Assembly: GCA_030668505.1 (NCBI GenBank) | Contig: DAOUTV010000057.1 | Location: 1 to 8,355 of the forward strand | Origin: Desulfobacterales bacterium | GTDB taxonomy: Bacteria > Desulfobacterota > Desulfobacteria > Desulfobacterales > C00003060 | Reading direction: 5' to 3' | DNA: 8,355 bases | Shown: positions 1-5,498 of the stretch, in pieces | How positions within the stretch are numbered: position 1 is the stretch's first letter | Layout: each line of letters starts with the position of its first letter | Program-made: the position numbers and the translations under genes | The notes under the pieces: generated by a model | What the model was told of the DNA's origin: nothing | Seen by the model: only the letters and a program-made list of their open reading frames with translations | Databases searched by the model: none

Positions 1-129
1 ACGTGTGGTCTCACTGGTAGTCGCCCCCAGTGAAATGTTTACTTGGATAAAGAGGCCCAAAAGTACTGAGACTGCAAAATAGAGTAGCGGCGTATATCTA
101 GCGGATATGATATTTCTGCGAGCCGTCAC
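1..129 (-). CDS. N-terminus of an exported or membrane-anchored protein, partial
   Basis: This reading frame is open from a GTG at 129 down to the window edge (43 codons), so only the N-terminus is visible. It begins VTARRNIISARYTPLLYF: a basic n-region with RR, then a hydrophobic stretch at about residues 13-33, then LGATTSETT, which resembles a signal-peptidase region. It could equally be a membrane anchor. The start is chosen because AAGGGG (complement of 137-142) lies 7 bases before the GTG; an in-frame ATG at 135 lies only 1 base from that site. It begins 46 bases after the stop of the rseC-like gene on the same strand, so the two are probably co-transcribed. I do not recognise the family. 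The gene is inferred from frame, ribosome binding site and signal-like composition only. Confidence 0.55.
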   Translation of the reverse strand, partial: MTARRNIISARYTPLLYFAVSVLLGLFIQVNISLGATTSETTR

Positions 130-175
130 TATCATTCCCCTTGCTCATCTTTGCGCAACAAACGTCCTCTCTACT

Positions 176-664
176 TCACTTCACAGGACAGGCAAGGTCT
201 GTAGGTGGTATCGCCTTTTGGGGTGTCTTCTTTGATATGATTTTTGGAATATACTCCTGTTTACTGGAAAGCTTATCTCCTTTTTTCTTCAGCCATACGA
301 AAGTGCCGGAAAATGCGAGCAGGCCAAAGAAAGCCACAAGAACATTCTTATCAAGCGCAGTCAGCCCGGATAATAAATGCCCCAAGACTATTCCTCCTAT
401 CATGGCAAGGATGGGTAACATATAAACCAAGAACGTTGCCTTTAGCAGGGAGGAACTCGTCATAGCTATGGTGACCAAATCACCAGCCTCGGCCCCGACG
501 GTGTTGTGTGCCTTTACCTCCGCATTGGCGCCACCACCCCCAAGGGATGTGCAAGCATCCTTGGCCGTGCAACTTTCGCACGCTGGTTCCAGCTTGGTCA
601 ACACCACGGCCATGTGACCCTGGACCGCCTTTACCACACCGGTTTTTTTTATCAACGCAGCCAT
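176..664 (-). CDS. RseC/MucC-family (SoxR-reducing system type) inner-membrane protein
   Basis: The protein is 162 residues, the usual size for the RseC/MucC family. An N-terminal cytoplasmic part (about 1-70) holds a cysteine cluster, C29-E-S-C32 and C38, in the sequence ACESCTAKDAC, the family's likely metal or redox site. A Gly-rich GGGG follows at 42-45. Two hydrophobic segments (about 75-98 and 107-125) form a membrane hairpin, and a Lys-rich tail (126-150) ends the protein. Family members in other bacteria modulate the sigma-E stress response, or act with Rnf-type electron transport to reduce SoxR. Neither role can be decided here because no rnf, rseA or soxR gene is visible. The start is ATG at 664, with GAGGA (complement of 674-678) 9 bases upstream. 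The gene is divergent from the phosphorylase and heads a likely operon with the exported protein at 1-129. Confidence 0.8.
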   Translation of the reverse strand: MAALIKKTGVVKAVQGHMAVVLTKLEPACESCTAKDACTSLGGGGANAEVKAHNTVGAEAGDLVTIAMTSSSLLKATFLVYMLPILAMIGGIVLGHLLSGLTALDKNVLVAFFGLLAFSGTFVWLKKKGDKLSSKQEYIPKIISKKTPQKAIPPTDLACPVK

Positions 665-710
665 GTTCGTTTATCCTCAAAACCTGGTCGCAATGATGGG
701 GCCTAAATTA

Positions 711-851
711 GTGCCCATCCATAAATGGCGATTTTCCGCAATCTCGGCGTCAGACTCAGATTTCAATCCTCGAAATACCCTATGTATTCCTGCGGTTAAA
801 ATCTTCGTCTTCCTTGACCTTGCAAAAAATATCTCATTTCTGGATGGACAC
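711..851. repeat. Miniature foldback (inverted-repeat) element, about 141 bp
   Basis: The two ends are inverted copies: GTGCCCATCCATAAATG at 711-727 against GTGTCCATCCAGAAATG on the opposite strand from 851, matching at 15 of 17 positions. The symmetry continues inward. GATTTCAA at 759-766 faces GATTTTAA read on the opposite strand from 803, and AATAC at 774-778 faces AATAC read from 788. All pairs share one centre near 781, so the whole element can fold as one long hairpin with a tiny loop. By hand, ungapped, about 40 of 69 positions pair, and small gaps or G-U pairs would raise this. No transposase and no clear target duplication is seen. It fits a MITE-like or REP-like element; a structured regulatory RNA is an alternative. 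Confidence 0.65.
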
Positions 852-900
852 TCATTATACACCGAATCTCCGTTGGCCCCGTCAGGCCACCAATTTCCGT

Positions 901-928
901 TTGACTGATGTTTGTTATCTGTTCTAAG
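901..928 (+). promoter_or_regulatory. Weak sigma-70-like promoter candidate for the phosphorylase gene
   Basis: TTGACT at 901-906 (5 of 6 matches to the -35 consensus) is followed after 16 bases by TCTAAG at 923-928 (4 of 6 matches to -10). Transcription would start near 935, about 30 bases before the ATG at 966. The position is right but the -10 is poor. This is a pattern match only. Confidence 0.3.
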
Positions 929-965
929 GTTTGCACTGATTATTGCCGTACAAAGGAAGCTTATC

Positions 966-1793
966 ATGAAAACGTTTAAAAATAAAGTCCTTGAGGCCAC
1001 TGACTTTGTTCGGGCCAAGATCACAGACCGGCCGCTTATAGGGTTGCTGATCGGAACCGGCCTCGGTGACACGGCGGATGGCATAGACAAGGCCATATCG
1101 CTTGACTACAAAGACATACCCCACTTCCAGGTCTCTACGGTCCCAACCCACCACGGAAGGTTGTTGTCTGGTAAAATGGCTGGCAAGGCGGTCATGGCAA
1201 TGCAGGGGCGGTTCCACTATTATGAAGGATACAGCATGCAAGAAATTACCCTCCCTATAAGGGTAATGCAGCTGCTGGGAGTCAAAACCCTTATATTGTC
1301 GAACGCAGCAGGCGGGATTAATCCCCTGTTTGATGTAGGTGACATCATGATCATAACCGACCACGTCAATCTTATGGGCAACAATCCACTTATCGGGCCG
1401 AATATGGATGAGTGGGGACCGCGGTTTCCTGATATGTCTCAGGTATATAACCGGAAGCTGACGGCCCTTGCCGAAGAGGCTGCCCTCGAAAACAATATCC
1501 GGGTTCAGAAAGGTGTTTATGCGGGGCTTCCAGGCCCGTCTCTTGAGACCGGTGCTGAAATTCGGTTTCTTAAAACCATTGGGGTGGATGCCGTGGGACT
1601 CTCCACGATCCCCGAAGTGATAGCAGCGGTCCACGGGGGAATGGCCATCCTTGGGTTTTCTGTGATTACCAATATGAATCTTCCGGATCCTGTAAAGCCT
1701 GCTCGGGTGGAAGAAATTATTGCTGTAGCTGAGCGTACGGCACCCCGCCTTCAGGCAATTATGACACGCGTCGCAGAAAAATTACCGGTATAG
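966..1793 (+). CDS. Purine nucleoside phosphorylase, trimeric type; probable 5'-methylthioinosine phosphorylase
   Basis: The protein has 275 residues, normal for the trimeric PNP/MTAP family, which cleaves purine nucleosides with phosphate to base plus ribose-1-phosphate. Visible family motifs are the phosphate loop LIGTGLG (28-34), STVPTHHGR (57-65), QGRFHYYEGY (80-89), SNAAGG (112-117), RFPDMS (153-158), GPSLETGAE (190-198) and FSVITN (231-236). E194 and N236 match human PNP E201 and N243, which bind 6-oxopurines, whereas MTAP has Asp at the latter place. V248 falls where human PNP has His257, the 5'-hydroxyl ligand. A hydrophobic residue there is MTAP-like, and this pairing suggests methylthioinosine as substrate. 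The start is ATG at 966 because AAAGGAAG (952-959) lies 6 bases upstream; an in-frame ATG at 912 lacks support. The MtaD-type deaminases downstream would supply its substrate. Confidence 0.88.
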   Translation: MKTFKNKVLEATDFVRAKITDRPLIGLLIGTGLGDTADGIDKAISLDYKDIPHFQVSTVPTHHGRLLSGKMAGKAVMAMQGRFHYYEGYSMQEITLPIRVMQLLGVKTLILSNAAGGINPLFDVGDIMIITDHVNLMGNNPLIGPNMDEWGPRFPDMSQVYNRKLTALAEEAALENNIRVQKGVYAGLPGPSLETGAEIRFLKTIGVDAVGLSTIPEVIAAVHGGMAILGFSVITNMNLPDPVKPARVEEIIAVAERTAPRLQAIMTRVAEKLPV

Positions 1794-1862
1794 ACGGATT
1801 TCCGATTTCGGAATGCGGAGTGCGGATTTAGAAGAAGTCGAAACGGTCATCCAGTATCCAGC
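1794..1862. repeat. Short-period degenerate repeat tract (GCGGA and ATCCAG units)
   Basis: Directly after the phosphorylase stop comes a run of related 7-8 base units: CGGATTT, CCGATTT, CGGAATGCGGA, GTGCGGATTT (1795-1829). After about 20 bases, ATCCAGT and ATCCAGC follow in tandem (1849-1862). Nothing here reads as a gene. It looks like a decayed dispersed intergenic repeat. Confidence 0.4.
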
Positions 1863-1884
1863 AAGCAAATGTCATTAACTCAAG

Positions 1885-1977
1885 AGTCCAATCTCCCCCT
1901 TTAGCAAAGGGGGGCAGGGGGGATTTATTCAACCTCTCGAAATCCCCCTAAATCCCCCTTTTAAAAAGGGGGACTTT
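1885..1977. repeat. C/G-rich inverted repeat made of two hairpins
   Basis: The left arm (about 1885-1925) contains CTCCCCCTTTAGCAAAGGGG and ends GGGGGGATTT. The right arm (about 1939-1977) begins AAATCCCCCTAAATCCCCC and ends AAAAAGGGGGACTTT. Each arm forms its own hairpin (CCCCCTTT/AAAGGGG and CCCCCTTTT/AAAAAGGGGG). The two arms are also imperfect inverted copies of each other around a short centre near 1931. There is no T-run after either stem, so a classical terminator is not supported, although transcription from either side could be slowed. It fits a REP/MITE-type dispersed element. Confidence 0.6.
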
Positions 1978-2079
1978 CAACGTCAACATCCGTTAGGTTG
2001 CTTAGTTCTATGATTCGTGTTTTTTCTGGCAGAAAATTTCAAAAGATAATCACGCCTCTTCTCAAGGCGAAAGCCGCAA

Positions 2080-2156
2080 TACACGAAAGATGGAAAGCAC
2101 GAAATAGAAAAATATGGTTCTTTCGTATCTTCGTACTTTCGTGCTTTCGTGATAGA
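2080..2156. repeat. Inverted cluster of CACGAAAG units
   Basis: The left side (2081-2106) reads ACACGAAAGATGGAAAGCAC then GAAATA. The right side (2120-2156) reads CTTTCGTATCTTCGTACTTT then CGTGCTTTCGTGATAG. The complement of the right side gives CACGAAAGCACGAAAGTACG, so both arms carry tandem copies of a roughly 8-base CACGAAAG unit in opposite orientation around an A-rich centre (2107-2119). Unit spacing is irregular and there are no unique spacers, which argues against CRISPR. The element ends about 50 bases before the deaminase start. Confidence 0.55.
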
Positions 2157-2206
2157 TTTATTGCTTTTTTGGTACCGGCTCGTCCGGGTTAGGTTAATGA
2201 CATTGA

Positions 2207-3544
2207 ATGCCAAATAACAAACAACAAGCAACCGTGAAACCAATTGACATATTGATTATAAACGGCTCGGTTCTGACCATGGACCCCCAGGACACCCTGA
2301 TCAAAAACGGGGCTGTGGCAGTGTCCGCGGATCGAATTGTGGAGGTAGGGACAGAAGATGCCTTGAGCGCCTCGTACCAGGCCGCAAAAATCATTGATGC
2401 CCGGGGCGGGATCATCATGCCGGGCCTGGTGAACACCCACACACATGCGGCCATGACCTGTTTTCGCGGGCTGGCCGACGACCTGCCCCTAATGACATGG
2501 CTTCATGACTATATCTTTCCTGCCGAGGCCAAACTCACCTTTGATATTGTCTATCAAGGTACTCGCCTTGCCTGTTCTGAAATGATCCTTTCAGGCACGA
2601 CCACTTTCTGCGACATGTATCTCTTTGAAGAGGCTGTGGCCCAAGCTGTCAAAGAGGCCGGGATGCGTGCTGTGGTGGGCGAGGTGATCTATGATTTTCC
2701 ATCCCCGAATTACGGCCCCGTGGAAGATGGCTTGAAGTACACAGAGGCCCTGATTGAAAAGTGGCGGGACGATCCTCTAATTACCATAGCGGTTGAACCC
2801 CATTCTGCCTATGTGTGCTCCCCGGATTTGCTGCAAAAGGCCCGGGCCATTGCCGATAGAAACGATGTGCCAATAGTCATCCACCTATCGGAAACAGAAC
2901 GTGAGGTGGTGCAGATAAGAGAAAAATATGGACGGACCCCTGTGGCCCATTTGGCAGAAATAGGATTTCTGTGCCCAAACCTGATTGCCGATCACTGCGT
3001 TGCCCTGACCGCAAAGGACACAGCGCTCCTGAAAGACTTTGACGTAAAAATAGCACATAACCCGGAAAGCAACATGAAACTTGCCTCAGGCGTGGCTCCG
3101 ATCCCTGAACTCCTTAGGCAAGGCATCACAGTGGGTATCGGGACTGACGGTTGTGCCAGCAACAACAATCTGGACATGTTTCAGGAGATGGACACCGCAG
3201 CCAAGCTCCATAAGGTGCATACCCTTGATCCCACAGTCATGGACGCCCGGACAGTGGTAAGCATGGCGACCATAGATGGGGCTCGGGTATTGGGAATGGG
3301 CGACATAATTGGTTCACTGGAAGCGGGCAAGAAGGCCGATATCATCATTATCGATATCAGAAGTCCGCACCTGATGCCGATGTATAATATATACTCCCAC
3401 CTCGTCTATGCAGTGACCGGCAGTGATGTGGTCACATCTGTTGTGAACGGTCGGGTGTTGATGGAGGACCGGGTCTTGACGACACTCGACGTGGATGAAG
3501 TGATGGCGGCCGTAAATCGGATTGCTCAAGATATCAAGGGATGA
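2207..3544 (+). CDS. mtaD: MtaD-type amidohydrolase: 5'-methylthioadenosine / S-adenosylhomocysteine deaminase (canonical copy)
   Basis: The 445-residue protein has the full amidohydrolase layout: an N-terminal beta domain (about 10-70), a metal-dependent barrel, and a C-terminal return to the beta domain (about 365-425). Predicted zinc ligands are H78 and H80 (NTHTH), H226 (IHLSE) and D314 (GIGTDG). E229 and H263 are the expected proton-transfer residues, and H199 sits in EPHSAY. HNPESNMKLASG (284-295) is the usual substrate-side motif. The family deaminates MTA, SAH, adenosine or 5'-deoxyadenosine to the inosine analogue plus ammonia in the cytoplasm; substrate preference cannot be read with certainty. 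An in-frame TGA at 2204-2206 bars a longer protein, and only a weak AGGT (2191-2194) precedes ATG 2207. A GTG at 2234 is a less likely alternative. A paralogue follows after 42 bases. Confidence 0.87.
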   Translation: MPNNKQQATVKPIDILIINGSVLTMDPQDTLIKNGAVAVSADRIVEVGTEDALSASYQAAKIIDARGGIIMPGLVNTHTHAAMTCFRGLADDLPLMTWLHDYIFPAEAKLTFDIVYQGTRLACSEMILSGTTTFCDMYLFEEAVAQAVKEAGMRAVVGEVIYDFPSPNYGPVEDGLKYTEALIEKWRDDPLITIAVEPHSAYVCSPDLLQKARAIADRNDVPIVIHLSETEREVVQIREKYGRTPVAHLAEIGFLCPNLIADHCVALTAKDTALLKDFDVKIAHNPESNMKLASGVAPIPELLRQGITVGIGTDGCASNNNLDMFQEMDTAAKLHKVHTLDPTVMDARTVVSMATIDGARVLGMGDIIGSLEAGKKADIIIIDIRSPHLMPMYNIYSHLVYAVTGSDVVTSVVNGRVLMEDRVLTTLDVDEVMAAVNRIAQDIKG

Positions 3545-3586
3545 TGCATTCGCAAAAGACTTTTTACGAAACCGTCAAGGGATAGG

Positions 3587-4912
3587 ATGAAAAAAGACAC
3601 ACCCTACGATATTGTTGTTCATAACGGCACGGTCCTGACGGTTAATGCGGCATTTGATATTCTCAAAAGCGGCATAGTGTGTATAGCAGATGGCACCCTG
3701 AAGCGTGTTGAGGAAAGGACGGCCGATGAGCCGCTCCCCGCGGCCCGCCATGTCATAGACGCCCAAGGGGGCATCATCATGCCTGGATTGGTAAACACCC
3801 ATACCCATGCGGCCATGACTTTGTTTCGGGGCATGGCCGATGATCTCCCTCTCATAACCTGGTTGAACGACTACATATTCAAGGCTGAAGCACAGTGGTT
3901 GAATCCTGAAAGCGTGTATACAGGCACCTTGCTTTCCTGTGCGGAGATGCTTTTGTCCGGCACGACTACATTCTGTGACGGCTATTTTTTTGAGGATGCA
4001 GTGGCACACGCCGTAAAGGAGTCGGGAATGCGGGCCATCCTTGCACAGGGAATTGTGGACTTTCCTGCCCCAGGGGTTGCTGATCCCAAGAAAAACGTAG
4101 CGGAAGCTGCACAATTCATCGAAACATGGCAAGGGAAGAACTCCCTGGTAACTCCTGGCCTCTTCTGTCATTCCCCGTACACCTGCTCTGAGGAGACACT
4201 CAAGAAGGCCCGCAAAGTGGCTGACGAGGCTCACTCCCTTTTTCAAATCCATGCAGCCGAGACGCAAAACGAGGTGAAGGAGATTAATCAAAAGCATGGG
4301 ACGAGCCCTGTTCAATACCTTGACCGGATTGGCGTATTAAATGCCAGGACCCTCCTGGTTCATGCAATCTGGGTAAATGAAGCAGACTTTGCGTGTATGG
4401 CCAAGCGTGGCGTGGGGGTGTCGGTCGCAACGGAAAGTGAAATGAAGCTTGCCTCGGGCGTGGCCCCAATCCCTGAATTTCTAAAAAGGGGCATCGCCGT
4501 GGGGATCGGCACCGATGGTGCTGCCAGCAACAACAACCTGGACATGTTTCAGGAGATGGACACTGCGGCCAAGCTCCACAAGGTGAAGAGACTTGATCCC
4601 ACGGTCCTGGATGCCAGGCAAGTCTTGGCCCTGGCGACCAAAAGCGGCGCAGAGGCTATCGGCCTAGGGGAACAGATCGGGTCGCTTGAAGAGGGCAAGA
4701 AGGCCGATTTGATTATTATAGACACCCACAAACCCCATCTGACCCCCCTTTATGACCCAGTCTCTCACCTTGTATACTCGGCAAGTGGGAGTGATGTAAG
4801 GGATGTGATCATTGAAGGCCGGCTGGTTGTCCGGGACAGAGCCCTTCTTACCATAAATGTTGAAGCCGTCATGGAGGCTGTCGAGCACCTGGCCCGCCGG
4901 ATCGTCATCTAG
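3587..4912 (+). CDS. Second MtaD-family amidohydrolase, divergent paralogue
   Basis: The 441-residue protein is clearly a duplicate of the preceding gene, with near-identical blocks such as GGIIMPGLVNTHTHAAMT and SNNNLDMFQEMDTAAKLHKV. The metal and catalytic set is intact: H72, H74, H222, E225, H259 and D310, plus H195. It should therefore be an active zinc-type deaminase. The HNPESN motif of the first copy is replaced by VATESE (280-285): His to Val, Asn to Ala, Pro to Thr, Asn to Glu. This suggests a changed substrate. 5'-Deoxyadenosine, SAH or another adenosine derivative are possibilities I cannot separate. The start is ATG 3587, with AAGGGA (3577-3582) 4 bases upstream. It is probably co-transcribed with the first copy (42-base gap). 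Its TAG stop overlaps the stop of the convergent gene. Confidence 0.83.
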   Translation: MKKDTPYDIVVHNGTVLTVNAAFDILKSGIVCIADGTLKRVEERTADEPLPAARHVIDAQGGIIMPGLVNTHTHAAMTLFRGMADDLPLITWLNDYIFKAEAQWLNPESVYTGTLLSCAEMLLSGTTTFCDGYFFEDAVAHAVKESGMRAILAQGIVDFPAPGVADPKKNVAEAAQFIETWQGKNSLVTPGLFCHSPYTCSEETLKKARKVADEAHSLFQIHAAETQNEVKEINQKHGTSPVQYLDRIGVLNARTLLVHAIWVNEADFACMAKRGVGVSVATESEMKLASGVAPIPEFLKRGIAVGIGTDGAASNNNLDMFQEMDTAAKLHKVKRLDPTVLDARQVLALATKSGAEAIGLGEQIGSLEEGKKADLIIIDTHKPHLTPLYDPVSHLVYSASGSDVRDVIIEGRLVVRDRALLTINVEAVMEAVEHLARRIVI

Positions 4913-5355
4913 ACTGAGACTAAGACCGCATTCAGCGCCTCCTCGGCTGTGGACACATATTGCACCCCTTCCATGTTGGGCCAGGTGGAAAGACCAACAA
5001 CCGGTTTTTTCAGTTTAAGGGCGATACTTATTTCAGACAGGGTACCGTATCCACCCGAGACCGCTATAAGCAAATCTGAGCTTCGTACGATCAGCACATT
5101 TCGGGCATGGCCCAGATCGGTCACTATGGGAATGGTGACATACTGGTTGGCGTGGGCTCTGTCAGGGCCAGGAAGGATACCCACTGTCCGGCCCCCTGCC
5201 TCATAAGCCCCGCGGCAAGCACCTTCCATCACACCGCCCAGCCCGCCACATATCAGGATCGCATCCATCTTGGCTATACCGACCCCGACCTCACGTGCAA
5301 GTTCGTAAATTTCGTTGTTGCAGCTACCTGCCCCGATTACGCCGATCACCTTCAT
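4909..5355 (-). CDS. TIGR00725-family / LOG-like Rossmann-fold protein
   Basis: The 148-residue protein starts with a beta strand and Gly-rich turn (MKVIGVIGAGS), then carries ICGGLGGVMEGACRGA (35-50), LPGPDRAHAN (61-70), HARN (83-86) and SGGYGTLSE (100-108). These are the nucleotide-binding motifs of the SLOG/LOG-like superfamily often labelled lysine-decarboxylase-like. True LOG enzymes hydrolyse N6-modified AMP to free base plus ribose-5-phosphate and carry PGGxGTxxE. Here the Pro is Ser, so LOG activity is uncertain, although a purine nucleotide ligand would suit the neighbourhood. The start is ATG 5355 because GGAGGT (complement of 5365-5370) lies 9 bases upstream. ATG 5361 is only 3 bases from that site and would add two residues. 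It converges on, and overlaps by 4 bases, the second deaminase. Confidence 0.8.
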   Translation of the reverse strand: MKVIGVIGAGSCNNEIYELAREVGVGIAKMDAILICGGLGGVMEGACRGAYEAGGRTVGILPGPDRAHANQYVTIPIVTDLGHARNVLIVRSSDLLIAVSGGYGTLSEISIALKLKKPVVGLSTWPNMEGVQYVSTAEEALNAVLVSV

Positions 5356-5370
5356 GGCCATATTACCTCC

Positions 5371-5384
5371 AACAATTCATTGTT
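5371..5384. promoter_or_regulatory. Perfect 6+2+6 palindrome next to a ribosome binding site
   Basis: AACAATTCATTGTT is a perfect inverted repeat (AACAAT, 2-base centre, ATTGTT) immediately upstream of the GGAGGT of the TIGR00725-like gene. It lies within the divergent spacer shared with the radical SAM gene. It could be an operator or a small mRNA hairpin shading the ribosome binding site. An AT-rich palindrome of this size can also occur by chance. Confidence 0.25.
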
Positions 5385-5498
5385 TTTCAGTTTCTATAAC
5401 AGCTTGAAACGATAGTGCTTTGTCGTGCGTATTGCAAACCCAAACCCTCTTCTTTCCCCTTTTTGCTTTTTCTTTGGTTGTCTGTTACACCCTTTGGC

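Larger units (their letters stand above)
665..965. other. Divergent intergenic spacer carrying a foldback element
   Basis: This 301-base spacer separates the rseC-like gene (minus) from the phosphorylase (plus), so promoters for both must lie in it unless transcription enters from elsewhere. Its middle is a symmetric inverted-repeat element (711-851, listed separately). A weak promoter-like pair lies at 901-928. Open frames crossing the spacer on either strand have no homology I recognise, no good ribosome binding site, and follow the palindrome, so I do not call them genes. Confidence 0.6.
1794..2206. other. Repeat-rich 413-base intergenic spacer
   Basis: The spacer lies between the phosphorylase and the first deaminase. 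It contains no credible gene and consists largely of three repeat types: a short-period GCGGA/ATCCAG tract (about 1794-1862), a C/G-rich double hairpin (1885-1977), and an inverted cluster of CACGAAAG-like units (2080-2156). The stretch at about 1980-2079 is unassigned, apart from a small GCCT...AGGC hairpin possibility near 2055-2069. The repeats make it uncertain whether the phosphorylase and deaminases share a transcript. Confidence 0.6.

Noticed and set aside
912..965. Upstream ATG extension of the phosphorylase (18 extra residues)
   Set aside because: There is no ribosome binding site at 912, whereas AAAGGAAG is well placed for ATG 966, where family similarity begins.
677..1096. 139-codon open frame on the minus strand upstream of the rseC-like gene
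   Set aside because: It crosses the foldback element and the start of the phosphorylase gene, has no recognisable motif or ribosome binding site, and its openness follows from the repeat and the opposing gene.
924..1634. 236-codon minus-strand frame opposite the phosphorylase
   Set aside because: It is the antisense frame of a well-conserved gene, with no family motifs.
2080..2156. Possible CRISPR array
   Set aside because: Units are about 8 bases, irregular, inverted and without spacers of constant length.
3575..4315. 246-codon minus-strand frame opposite the second deaminase
   Set aside because: It lies entirely antisense to a gene with an intact active site; composition shows no protein-family signature.
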